This document shows positions 45,477-53,807 of a DNA stretch of 64,000 nucleotides, piece by piece. Numbering within the stretch: the stretch's first letter is position 1; the number at the start of each line of letters is the position of its first letter. Below the pieces are notes generated by a model that saw only the letters and a program-made list of their open reading frames with translations, was not told where the DNA came from and made no database searches. The stretch comes from an uncultured Pelagibacteraceae bacterium (GTDB lineage Bacteria > Pseudomonadota > Alphaproteobacteria > Pelagibacterales > Pelagibacteraceae): assembly GCA_902581605.1 (NCBI GenBank), contig CACHPE010000005.1, positions 1-64,000 on the forward strand, given 5' to 3'. Made by a program: the position numbers and the translations under genes.

Positions 45477-47105
45477 ATGTATTTTAATAAAATAAATATT
45501 TGGTTTTTATTTTCTTTGTTGGTATCAATTTTTGTTGCTATACCAATTATAACTGTATTTACTAGTTTTTTTGAGGATACATCGAATTATTATCAAATTC
45601 TAAAAGATACTTTTTTGTTTGAATATATTTTTAATTCAATAATTTTGCTGGTTGGTGTCTTAGCTTTAACTTTTTTTATTGGAACTAGTACAGCTTATTT
45701 AGTTTCTTTTTATAAATTCCCTTTAAGTAATTTTTTTAAATGGGCTCTGATATTATCTTTTGCAGTACCTCCATACATTTATGCGTATTCTTTAACAGCT
45801 TTCTTTGAAAATTATGGAACTTTATATTCGATATTGAAAAATGTATTCGGAGAGGGAAATTATAACCAAAGCATCCCAAAGTTTGATGGTTTAATTGGTG
45901 CTGTACTTTCGTTATCTTTTTCACTATTTGCTTATGTTTATATTCTCTCAAGAGCATCATTCCAGTATCAATCTCAGAATCTAATTGATTTAGGTAGAAA
46001 TTTAGGATTTTCTAAAATGAAGTCCTTTTACTCTTTAATATTGCCAGCAGCCAGACCTGCAATTGTTGCAGGTCTTTCTTTGGTAGCAATGGAAACTTTA
46101 GCTGAATTTGGAGCTGTTGATTTCTTTTCTATAAATACCTTAACTACGGGTATTTACAATTCTTGGATCACTTTTGATGATTTAGCTTTCTCAAACAGGA
46201 TATCTTTTTTTCTTCTTTTATTCATTTTTGCAGTATTCATTTTAGAAAATTTATCTAGAAAAAAGGCAAGGTATCATTCAAATACAAAAGGTGGATTTAA
46301 ACAAAAAGAAAAAATTCAACTTTCAGGAGCAAAAGCGTTTTATGCATTTTCAATTTGTTTGGTTGTTTTCTTTTTAAGTTTTTTATTTCCACTAAGTCAA
46401 ATGTTATATTGGACTTTAAAGTTTCCAGAAAATCTTTTTGATATACCGGTCATTACCTTAACATTAAATACTCTTTACTTGGTGTTATTATCGAGTTTAG
46501 TTTTAATAACCTTTTCTTTAATTTCTAATTATGGAAATAGAGTTTCTAAAAATAAAACCTTAAATGCTTTGTCTACTTTATCTATTTCAGGTTATGCTAT
46601 TCCAGGAGTAATCTTAGCTTTAGCTTTTATAACTTTTATAGCTTGGTTTGACGACAACGTGGTTAAAGCGCTTGGCTTTTTATCTGTTAAAAAAATATTT
46701 ATAGGTTCTATTCTTGGTTTGGTTCTTGTTTATTTTATTAGGTTCTATTCTTTAGCCTTTAATGGAATTAAATCTGGATACGAAAAAATAAATATTTCAG
46801 TTGATGAAAGTTCATACCTACTTGGTTATTCTAAAAAAAAGACTTTCATAAATATTCATATACCTTTCTTAAGAAAATCTCTGTTATTTGTTGGAATTCT
46901 TATTTCTTTAGAAATAATAAGAGAACTACCGATCACCTTGATTTTAAGACCTTTTAATTTTGAAACATTCGCTACTACGGCTTATGTATCTGCCTCTGAA
47001 GACTTGCTAGAAGCTGCAGCCGTACCTTCATTATTTTTAATTCTTATTGCAAGTTTTTTTATAATGCTTACATCTAAATATATTCTGAGAGATAATGAGC
47101 AATAG
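45477..47105 (+). CDS. Ferric iron ABC transporter permease (FutB/FbpB-like)
   Basis: 542 aa with about 12 hydrophobic helices in two permease halves, as in FbpB/FutB. EAA-like loops are visible in both halves: NLGFSKMKSFYSLILPAARPAI and DESSYLLGYSKKKTFINIHIPFLRKSL. Imports Fe3+ delivered by the binding protein. It overlaps the ATPase gene by 11 nt. Confidence 0.95.
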   Translation: MYFNKINIWFLFSLLVSIFVAIPIITVFTSFFEDTSNYYQILKDTFLFEYIFNSIILLVGVLALTFFIGTSTAYLVSFYKFPLSNFFKWALILSFAVPPYIYAYSLTAFFENYGTLYSILKNVFGEGNYNQSIPKFDGLIGAVLSLSFSLFAYVYILSRASFQYQSQNLIDLGRNLGFSKMKSFYSLILPAARPAIVAGLSLVAMETLAEFGAVDFFSINTLTTGIYNSWITFDDLAFSNRISFFLLLFIFAVFILENLSRKKARYHSNTKGGFKQKEKIQLSGAKAFYAFSICLVVFFLSFLFPLSQMLYWTLKFPENLFDIPVITLTLNTLYLVLLSSLVLITFSLISNYGNRVSKNKTLNALSTLSISGYAIPGVILALAFITFIAWFDDNVVKALGFLSVKKIFIGSILGLVLVYFIRFYSLAFNGIKSGYEKINISVDESSYLLGYSKKKTFINIHIPFLRKSLLFVGILISLEIIRELPITLILRPFNFETFATTAYVSASEDLLEAAAVPSLFLILIASFFIMLTSKYILRDNEQ

Positions 47106-48156
47106 CTATTTAGAAATTAAAAATGTTGATTTCACCATAAGTGGAAAGACCAAAGTAAAGAATGCATCCTTTGTAATTGAAAATGAGGGAGACACTTTGT
47201 GTATTTTAGGTCCATCAGGAATTGGTAAGACGACAATACTAAGAACTATCGCTGGATTAGAAAAAATTGACAAAGGCTCAATTAAACTAAACGGCAAACT
47301 GTTGTCTTCTAAGGATCAAAATGTAGAACCTGAGGATAGAAATATATCCCTAGCTTTTCAGGATAATAGTTTGTTTCCACATTATACAGTTGAAAAAAAT
47401 ATTTTATTAGGCGCTGAAAGAAATAAGGGAAAAAGGAAAAAAAAACTTAGCTTTAAGGAGATAGTAGATTTTCTTCATATAGAACAAATTTTGACAAAAT
47501 ACCCACATGAAATTAGTGCGGGGGAAGCACAGAGAGCTTCACTTGCTAGATCACTTTTAACACAACCTGATCTTTTACTTTTAGATGAGCCATTATCAAA
47601 TGTTGATCAAAGTTTTAAAGAGGAGATACAAGTAAGATTAAAAAAAATCTTAAGTAAATTAAAAATTACAACAATAATAGTTACCCACGACTCATACGAG
47701 GCTTTTTACCTTGGGCATAAATGTGCAATTATATTAGATGGTCAAATTAAACAGTTTGACGATCCTTATAATGTTTATCATTTTCCAAACTCGGTAGAAG
47801 TAGTTAATTTTTTAAATAGAGGTATTTTAATTCCTGCAAAAGTGACAGGAGAAAATTCATTAGAAAACGATGACCTTGGAACAATTAAAGGTAATTTTAT
47901 TAAACATTATCCAAAAGGATCAAGTGTACAATTGTTGTTACAGCCAGAAGACCTTGAGCATGATGATAAAAGCAATCTAAAGCTAGAAGTTGTAGATCGG
48001 AAATTTAGAGGGACAAACTTTATTTATACTTTAAAAACAAGCAGCAATTTATTAATACCAGTTTTTGTTCATTCTCATCACGAGCATCAACATGAAGCTG
48101 ACGAAAAGTTTGGAATTAAGAGACCGATTAATATTGATCACATAGTTTGTTTTTAA
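47095..48156 (+). CDS. Ferric iron ABC transporter ATP-binding protein (FutC/FbpC-like)
   Basis: 353 aa. Walker A GPSGIGKTTILR (about 39-50), Q-loop FQDNSLFPHYTVEKN, signature ISAGEAQRASLARSL (SGG replaced by SAGE), Walker B LLLLDEPLSNVD, switch His in THD. A C-terminal TOBE-like regulatory domain follows, with a His-rich patch HSHHEHQHE near residues 330-338, which may bind a metal. Energises the iron importer. Confidence 0.95.
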   Translation: MSNSYLEIKNVDFTISGKTKVKNASFVIENEGDTLCILGPSGIGKTTILRTIAGLEKIDKGSIKLNGKLLSSKDQNVEPEDRNISLAFQDNSLFPHYTVEKNILLGAERNKGKRKKKLSFKEIVDFLHIEQILTKYPHEISAGEAQRASLARSLLTQPDLLLLDEPLSNVDQSFKEEIQVRLKKILSKLKITTIIVTHDSYEAFYLGHKCAIILDGQIKQFDDPYNVYHFPNSVEVVNFLNRGILIPAKVTGENSLENDDLGTIKGNFIKHYPKGSSVQLLLQPEDLEHDDKSNLKLEVVDRKFRGTNFIYTLKTSSNLLIPVFVHSHHEHQHEADEKFGIKRPINIDHIVCF

Positions 48157-48168
48157 TAAAACAACCAA

Positions 48169-48855
48169 ATGCTTACCAAAAAACAATTGTTCACAAGAGG
48201 CATGTTGGATATTTCTCCACATATGCTCTCTGTTATTCCATTTGGGATAATTTGTGGAGCAATTGGAGTTGAGCTTGGTTTTAATCCATATTTAGTCTAC
48301 GCAATGTCTTTCATTATTTTTGGAGGTGCATCGCAAATAGTTTTTTTACAGTTATTATCAGGAGGTGCGTCTAGTTTAGTAGCTGTTACCTCTGTTGGAA
48401 TTATAAATTCTCGACATTTATTATATGGAGCAGTTTTATCTGAATATTTAGAGAAATTATCTTTTATTAAAAAATTATTAATTTCATATGTTGTAGTAGA
48501 CCAAGGTTTTGCTGAGTCGAATAAATTTTTTAAAAAAAATAGAACTGAAGAATATTTGCACTATCATTTAATTGGTACAGGTTGCACAATGTGGGTTTGT
48601 TGGCAGATTGCAACCCTTTCAGGAATAATTTTAGGATCGTTTGTTCCTGAAGAATTAGGATTGAAATTTGCAATACCTTTAACTTTTATAGCCATTGTTG
48701 TTCAGGATTTAAAAAAATTAGATCATGTAATTGTTATGATTACTTGTGGTTTAAGCTCTCTATTATTTTTTGATGCCCCATTTAAATCTTATATAATTAT
48801 TTCACCAGTAATTGCTTTGTTCGTTGCTGCACTATTATTGAGGTTAAAAAAATGA
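48169..48855 (+). CDS. azlC: AzlC-family branched-chain amino-acid exporter, large subunit
   Basis: 228 aa with about six helices. GIICGAIGVELGF and IFGGASQIVFLQLLSGGAS, then SVGIINSRHLLYGAVL, are the AzlC/YgaZ signature. It forms an inner-membrane exporter of branched-chain amino acids with the following gene (4-nt overlap). Confidence 0.93.
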   Translation: MLTKKQLFTRGMLDISPHMLSVIPFGIICGAIGVELGFNPYLVYAMSFIIFGGASQIVFLQLLSGGASSLVAVTSVGIINSRHLLYGAVLSEYLEKLSFIKKLLISYVVVDQGFAESNKFFKKNRTEEYLHYHLIGTGCTMWVCWQIATLSGIILGSFVPEELGLKFAIPLTFIAIVVQDLKKLDHVIVMITCGLSSLLFFDAPFKSYIIISPVIALFVAALLLRLKK

Positions 48856-49169
48856 CTTTGGCATCAATTATAGCAGCTGGAATATTAACTTATTTTACTA
48901 GAATGACCATGATCGCTTTAATTAGTAGAGATATGTTAGGAGATAAAATTAAAGCTGTATTAGAATATGTTCCATCTGCAGTATTCCCAGCCATAATATT
49001 TCCTGGAATATTTATTAACGATTATGGAACTTTTATAGAAATGAATGATCCAAAAATTTTTGGGGCATTAGTTGCAGTTATTGTAGGTTATTTTTCAAAA
49101 AATATTATTGCAACTATTTTAGCAGGATTAGTTTCTTATTGGTTTTTAATTTTTGTGATTTTTAGTTAG
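48852..49169 (+). CDS. azlD: AzlD-family exporter, small subunit
   Basis: 105 aa, three to four helices: IIAAGILTYFTRM, ALISRDMLGDKIKAVLEYVPSAVFPAIIFPGIF is the AzlD core. Partner of AzlC. Its 3' end overlaps the convergent MBL-fold gene by 8 nt. Confidence 0.9.
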   Translation: MTLASIIAAGILTYFTRMTMIALISRDMLGDKIKAVLEYVPSAVFPAIIFPGIFINDYGTFIEMNDPKIFGALVAVIVGYFSKNIIATILAGLVSYWFLIFVIFS

Positions 49170-49845
49170 CACCTAATTTCATATTACTTCTAATATTGCT
49201 ATCCATTAGCTCAGGCTTAGATAAATTAAGATTTGACATTATCTCAGCATATTCGTCAGCATTATTAACTTGAAGCCTTGGATTTGATTTTTTTTCATTT
49301 CCAATAGTACTAACAAGTTTACCGTTATAATCATGACCTGGATAAAGCAAAGTATCCTCAGGTAGTTTAAGTAATTTATTAAATAAAGAATTATAAGCAT
49401 CTTTTGAGCTACCATTTTGAAAATCAGTCCTACCTGTTCCATTAATTAACAACGTATCACCTGAAAACAAATATTTATTCATCAAAAAACTATAACTGTC
49501 TGAAGTATGACCAGGTGTATACATTGCTTTAATCTGAATTTGATCAATTTTAATTATTTCTTCATCTTTTACTTTGATTTCTACTGTATCAGCTGGTGTG
49601 TGCTCTCCCATGATTGTAGAACAATTTGTAACTTTTTTTAACTTTGAAGCACCTGTTATGTGGTCTGCGTGAATATGTGTATCAATTACTTTTACAAGTT
49701 TAAGATTTAATTCATTAAGTAAATTTATATAGCTATCAACATTCTCTATTACTGGATCAATTATTAATGCTTCTCGACCTTTAGCAGAAGCAATTATATA
49801 TGTATAAGTTGATGATTTCGTATCAAAAACTTGCTTAAATATCAT
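49162..49845 (-). CDS. MBL-fold hydrolase resembling persulfide dioxygenase (ETHE1-like)
   Basis: 227 aa. Metal motif THIHADHITGA, further His in TPGHTSDS, Asp in FSGDTLLINGTGRTDFQNG and PGHDYNG are present; GRTDFQ and the STIGNEKKSNPRL tail are typical of ETHE1/Blh-type sulfur dioxygenases rather than glyoxalase II. It would oxidise glutathione persulfide to sulfite. It faces two cytochrome-related genes, which may fit sulfide handling; this is inference. Confidence 0.85.
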   Translation of the reverse strand: MIFKQVFDTKSSTYTYIIASAKGREALIIDPVIENVDSYINLLNELNLKLVKVIDTHIHADHITGASKLKKVTNCSTIMGEHTPADTVEIKVKDEEIIKIDQIQIKAMYTPGHTSDSYSFLMNKYLFSGDTLLINGTGRTDFQNGSSKDAYNSLFNKLLKLPEDTLLYPGHDYNGKLVSTIGNEKKSNPRLQVNNADEYAEIMSNLNLSKPELMDSNIRSNMKLGAN

Positions 49846-49900
49846 AGCTTAAAATATCACATGTACTTGTTATAATAAATCAAATATCTATTTAACTTTC

Positions 49901-50335
49901 ATGGGTAAACTAATTTCATTCATTATAATTTTATTAATATATAGTTTTCCTAACGTTGTAAGTGCTCATAATCATTTTCCTATCACAACTGATTCTAAAC
50001 TTATGATTGAAAGAGGTAAAATTGCATATGAAAAAAATTGTGTTTCTTGTCATATGATAAATTTAGCTGGCGCTAAAAATTGGAAAGGATTGGATGAAGA
50101 CGGACATAGAAAAGCCCCACCTTTAAATGGCACAGGACATACTTGGCATCATGACGACAAAACTTTGCATGCAATAATAAAATATGGACTAGCAAAATTA
50201 GTAAAAAACTATGAAGGTAAAATGATTGGTTTTGAGGATAAATTATCTGATAAAGAAATTGATAGTGTACTAGCTTATTTAAAGTCTTATTGGCCTATTG
50301 ATAAATATGAATATCAAATTAATATGAGTAGATAA
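49901..50335 (+). CDS. Periplasmic mono-heme cytochrome c
   Basis: 144 aa. A signal peptide (ISFIIILLIYSFPNVVSA) precedes a single class I c-heme domain with NCVSCHM (CxxCH near residue 47); a Met in GKMIGFED is a probable sixth ligand. HNHFP at the mature N-terminus and HTWHHDDKTLH add extra histidines, perhaps for metal. Followed by DUF4396, 2 nt later. Confidence 0.9.
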   Translation: MGKLISFIIILLIYSFPNVVSAHNHFPITTDSKLMIERGKIAYEKNCVSCHMINLAGAKNWKGLDEDGHRKAPPLNGTGHTWHHDDKTLHAIIKYGLAKLVKNYEGKMIGFEDKLSDKEIDSVLAYLKSYWPIDKYEYQINMSR

Positions 50336-50337
50336 TT

Positions 50338-50775
50338 ATGACAGCTATAACATTTAATTGGTCTTGCAAACATACTTGGAAAAGAAGTGCAAAAAATACA
50401 GCCTGGTGTGTATTAGGTTGTGCCATAGGTGATTTTGGTACAATTTTATTTTTTCAATTAACTGGAATTCCTTTTCCAGTTTTAGGAATTATGATTTTAG
50501 CAATCATTAATGGTTTGATTACAAGTATTATTTTAGAAACAATTATTTTAATGACACAAAACTTTAATTTTATTAATGCGTTTAAAACTGCTTGTGGAAT
50601 GAGTTTAATATCAATGATCAGTATGGAAATTATGATGAATTTGACAGATTATGTTTTAACTGGTGGTGCCATATTAACTTGGTGGGTTGTTCCAATAATG
50701 TTAATTGTAGGTTTTTTAACTCCATGGCCATACAATTATTGGAGATTAAAAAAATACGGAGTTGCTTGCCATTAA
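50338..50775 (+). CDS. DUF4396 membrane protein
   Basis: 145 aa with four hydrophobic helices. FNWSCKHTWKRSAKNTAWCVLGCAIGDFGT at the start and a WWVVPIMLIVGFLTPWPYNYWRLKKYG end match DUF4396. Conserved Cys and His at both ends (including the terminal CH) suggest metal contact. It lies 2 nt after the cytochrome c gene, so the two are probably functionally linked, perhaps in copper or redox handling (inference). Confidence 0.85.
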   Translation: MTAITFNWSCKHTWKRSAKNTAWCVLGCAIGDFGTILFFQLTGIPFPVLGIMILAIINGLITSIILETIILMTQNFNFINAFKTACGMSLISMISMEIMMNLTDYVLTGGAILTWWVVPIMLIVGFLTPWPYNYWRLKKYGVACH

Positions 50776-50776
50776 T

Positions 50777-51304
50777 TTAAAGCATTCTTTTCAACAAATT
50801 ATCTTTAAACAACAATCTATGAGCTATTACAGCTAAAACATGAAGTGATATTAAAGCTATAATTGTATAATTTGAATATATATGAATATTATAAAACTGA
50901 TCTGCTAATTCAAAGTTATCTTTAATTCTTATCTCTTTAAAAAAAATTACTAAAGTTTCTCCATTAAATAATTTTTTTAAAATACCTGAAATTGTGATTG
51001 ACAAAATTGCCACATATAAAAGGATATGGTTTAATTTTGCTATAAATTTTTGTCCAACGAAAATACTTGGATCAAGTTTGGGTGTAGGATTAAGTATATT
51101 ATTTAATAACCTTAAAATTACTAAGTAAAATATAGTTAAACCTATTAATACATGAATATTTTCAAAAGTTATTCTTTCGTCACCAAAATCCAAATCAACT
51201 AAATAAAAACCTAATGGAATTTGAATTAGAAGCAATAACGCACTTAGCCAATGTAACAGCTTTGAAATAATACCGTACTCTGTTAGGGTATTTGTAACAT
51301 GCAT
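50777..51304 (-). CDS. Cytochrome b561-family protein
   Basis: 175 aa, four membrane helices. HWLSALLLLIQIPLGFYL and ENIHVLIGLTIFYLVILRLL carry the first His ligands, and IALISLHVLAVIAHRLLFKDNLLKRML the last ones. A di-heme inner-membrane electron carrier. Its ATG and that of the divergent cytochrome c-prime-like gene share the hexamer ATGCAT. Confidence 0.9.
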   Translation of the reverse strand: MHVTNTLTEYGIISKLLHWLSALLLLIQIPLGFYLVDLDFGDERITFENIHVLIGLTIFYLVILRLLNNILNPTPKLDPSIFVGQKFIAKLNHILLYVAILSITISGILKKLFNGETLVIFFKEIRIKDNFELADQFYNIHIYSNYTIIALISLHVLAVIAHRLLFKDNLLKRML

Positions 51305-51766
51305 AAATTATTTAATCACATAACCTCATTTATTAAAATATTATTATTATCAATTTCTATTGTGCTTTTGGTCTCAGTTAGTAATGCCGAACAAAGTGTT
51401 GAAGATATTATAAAGGGGAGAAAAGCATTATTTAGTAAGAATTATAGTACTGCTAAAAGAGTTCAAGCTTTTGCTTCAAATGGAGATTTCGATAAATCAA
51501 TAGAATTAATGTTAGCAATGAGCGAGAATTATAAAGTTCTGATTGATTTATTTCCTGAAAACACCAAGGAAGGATTTAAAACAGAAGCCTTACCAATCAT
51601 TTGGGAAGAAAAAGATGCTTTTAATGCTCTAATGAAAAAAGCATCTGATGATATGGTTACACTTGCATCTGTTATTGAAGATAGCGATGATATTAGAGGT
51701 ACATTAAAACAATTGATGTGGAGTAATTGCAAAGCTTGTCATAGCAAGTACCGTATGCCCCATTAA
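51299..51766 (+). CDS. Cytochrome c-prime-like (class II) periplasmic protein
   Basis: 155 aa. Signal peptide (IKILLLSISIVLLVSVSNA) and a four-helix-bundle body with the heme motif near the C-terminus, CKACHSKYR, as in class II cytochromes. Such proteins bind NO/CO or act as electron carriers. Divergent from cytochrome b561 with overlapping starts; the two could exchange electrons. Confidence 0.87.
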   Translation: MHKLFNHITSFIKILLLSISIVLLVSVSNAEQSVEDIIKGRKALFSKNYSTAKRVQAFASNGDFDKSIELMLAMSENYKVLIDLFPENTKEGFKTEALPIIWEEKDAFNALMKKASDDMVTLASVIEDSDDIRGTLKQLMWSNCKACHSKYRMPH

Positions 51767-51785
51767 AATTTACTTTTAAGGGTTC

Positions 51786-51821
51786 GCTCTTTAAGCGATT
51801 ACCTAAAGAGCTCCCTTTTTT
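51786..51821 (+). terminator. Rho-independent terminator of the cytochrome c-prime-like gene
   Basis: gctcttta (51786-51793) and taaagagc (51804-51811) form a perfect 8-bp stem with a 10-nt loop, followed by tccc and six T (51816-51821). It begins 20 nt after the stop codon. The stem plus T-run is a standard intrinsic terminator on the plus strand. Confidence 0.8.
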
Positions 51822-51891
51822 AAGCCTCTTTGGCATTTTAATCCAAACGGATTTTAATGTTATTAACTTTTTGGTATTTAAAAGACTTCAG

Positions 51892-51921
51892 CTAAGTATC
51901 AGGTGGTGAAAGTATTAACAT
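51892..51921 (-). other. Nine-codon leader-like mini-ORF with strong SD
   Basis: ATG at 51921 follows AGAAGGAGGTTT, nearly identical to the strong ribosome site before the Rieske gene. The frame encodes MLILSPPDT and stops at TAG. A downstream CACCACC could mask GGAGGT (one mismatch). There is no gene below it on the same strand, so it is either part of a small RNA, a decayed leader, or chance. Confidence 0.3.
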
Positions 51922-52056
51922 AAACCTCCTTCTAAAAAAAAGGTAATTATATTTAATACAAATTCAACAAATTTATTTGAGTTTTAGTTAAATAAAATTC
52001 TTGAATACAACCTGTTGCTTTAGTAGATTCCCGGTAACTTATTTATCTACTTAAAA

Positions 52057-52914
52057 TTATTTTTTATTAATCAACTCGCTAATAAAATTTTCACCATAAC
52101 CATCGTCTACAGCTTTTTGAAAATAATTTTTATTAACTTCAGCAACTTTTTCTGCTTCAGGAAAATCTTTTAATAAGTCTTGAATATAAGTTAAATCTTT
52201 TACAGAATTACTGGCAGTAAATTTAAATCCAGTAAAATCTCCTTTTAATAGATTATCAAAAACTCTATTTAGTGCTGCAGAATTACCTGAACCAAGCTTA
52301 GCAACATCAAAAACCTTTTTTAAATCTAAACCCATTTCTTTTGCACTTTTAGCTAAATGGTTAACTAGTGCAGCATTTCCAAGGGATAAAAAATTATTTA
52401 AAAGTTTTGATTTTGCACCCATCCCGACGGTTCCAAAATGAAAATATTCTTTACAAAAAAACTTAAAATAGGGTTCAGCTATTTTAAAATTTTCATCAGA
52501 TGCTCCTACTATTCCTCCTAAAACTCCTTCTTCAGCTTGGACAGGACCACCCATTACAGGACATTCAACATACTTAATATTATTTTTCTCAAATATAGCT
52601 TCAGTTTCGATAGAACCAGTTTTGTTATGAGTTGTAATATCAATAATTATAGTTTTATTGTTTAAAATTGCTGATATCTTTTCAGATATTGATTTTGCAA
52701 TTGGGGTATTTGTTACACACATAAATAAGGCATCAAGATTTTTATCTGCAAAATCCTCAAAAGATTTTACTTCTTCTGCACCATCGCTGATAATTTTTTC
52801 AATTGGTTTTCTGTTTTTATTTGCAATAACAAAAAGTTTATTTTTATGTTTTAAAATATTTTTGGCTATTCCATAACCCATATAACCAACACCAATAAAT
52901 CCAATATTTTTCAT
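52057..52914 (-). CDS. 3-hydroxyisobutyrate dehydrogenase-family NAD(P) oxidoreductase
   Basis: 285 aa beta-hydroxyacid dehydrogenase. IGFIGVGYMGYGIAKNI is the dinucleotide site, CPVMGGPVQAEEGVLGGIVG is the substrate-loop motif, and KLLNNFLSLGN contains the catalytic Lys. Candidates: tartronate semialdehyde reductase-type activity in sugar-acid breakdown. Last of three minus-strand genes behind uxaA-like and an exporter. A second paralogue is at 61196. Confidence 0.88.
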   Translation of the reverse strand: MKNIGFIGVGYMGYGIAKNILKHKNKLFVIANKNRKPIEKIISDGAEEVKSFEDFADKNLDALFMCVTNTPIAKSISEKISAILNNKTIIIDITTHNKTGSIETEAIFEKNNIKYVECPVMGGPVQAEEGVLGGIVGASDENFKIAEPYFKFFCKEYFHFGTVGMGAKSKLLNNFLSLGNAALVNHLAKSAKEMGLDLKKVFDVAKLGSGNSAALNRVFDNLLKGDFTGFKFTASNSVKDLTYIQDLLKDFPEAEKVAEVNKNYFQKAVDDGYGENFISELINKK

Positions 52915-52928
52915 ATTTATTTCAATAA

Positions 52929-53795
52929 TTAACTCTTCTTTGTCCCTTCTGTTCTTATAAACATTATACCAAAAACAATAATTCCTACCACACCTACAAT
53001 TTTGTTATAATCAAAGGGTACACCAAAAATTAAGAAGTTAATAATTGTTGACCAAACAAGTTGTGAATATTGAAAGTTTGTCACAAATGATAAATTAGAC
53101 AGTTGAATTGCGTAAATTATTAGAGAATGACTAACAAAACCTGCCACACCAAGTAACAATAAATAAAGCCAAAAAATATTCTTTTCTAATGGAACCCAAT
53201 TAAAAAAAATAAATATACTAAATATAATTGCACCTAAAATTGAGGTATAGAATATCGCAGCAAATGGGTCATTGTCACCTGATACAAGTTTAGTAAAAAA
53301 TTGATAAAGAGCCCAACAAATTGGCGGAACTATTGGAAAAATTAAATCTATACTAAATATTTTCATACTTGGTCCTAGGGAGTAAATAATTGAACCAAAG
53401 CTAAGTAACATTAAAAGTATACCCTTCGGTGTTAAAATATCTTTTAAAAAATATGCTGAAAGCAAAGAAACTATCAAAGGAGCTGTGAAGAAAACTACAT
53501 ATATATCTACTAAGTCAAATTTTTGTAAAGAATAAAACATAAATGACGTTGCTGTAACCATCAATGTTGATCTTATTATTTGAACCTTGAAATTTTTTTT
53601 TAAATTTACTTTTGGTTTAAAGATTAAAAAAAATATAATTAAAGAAACTAGGTGAAAAAAAAATCTACCCCAAATTGCTTGCGTAACTGGCATAACTGTA
53701 CCAAGGTACTTTGCTGTAGAGTCCATGCAAACGAACATGAAAAAACCTCCAGCAGCTAATAAGATTACATTAATTAAGGATGTTTGTTGTGGCAC
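52929..53795 (-). CDS. EamA/DMT-family transporter
   Basis: 288 aa, about ten hydrophobic helices in two EamA repeats (FVCMDSTAKYLGTVMPVTQAIWGRF at the start; PPICWALYQFFTKLVSG opening the second). GTG start at 53795, 12 nt downstream of the UxaA-like gene. Located in the sugar-acid locus; the substrate is not readable from sequence. Confidence 0.85.
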   Translation of the reverse strand: MPQQTSLINVILLAAGGFFMFVCMDSTAKYLGTVMPVTQAIWGRFFFHLVSLIIFFLIFKPKVNLKKNFKVQIIRSTLMVTATSFMFYSLQKFDLVDIYVVFFTAPLIVSLLSAYFLKDILTPKGILLMLLSFGSIIYSLGPSMKIFSIDLIFPIVPPICWALYQFFTKLVSGDNDPFAAIFYTSILGAIIFSIFIFFNWVPLEKNIFWLYLLLLGVAGFVSHSLIIYAIQLSNLSFVTNFQYSQLVWSTIINFLIFGVPFDYNKIVGVVGIIVFGIMFIRTEGTKKS

Positions 53796-53807
53796 TGCAA
53801 ATTAAAA

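Larger units (their letters stand above)
51767..52056. other. 290-nt intergenic region with several hairpins and a minus-strand mini-ORF
   Basis: The longest non-coding stretch in the window. Plus strand: a terminator at its start. On the minus strand, in order: a 7-bp hairpin (52022-52051), an unusually strong SD AGAAGGAGG before an ATG at 51921 that opens only nine codons (51892-51921), then small stems aatcc/ggatt and gcc/ggc. Looks like a structured RNA or attenuator, but no known family was recognised. Confidence 0.45.
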
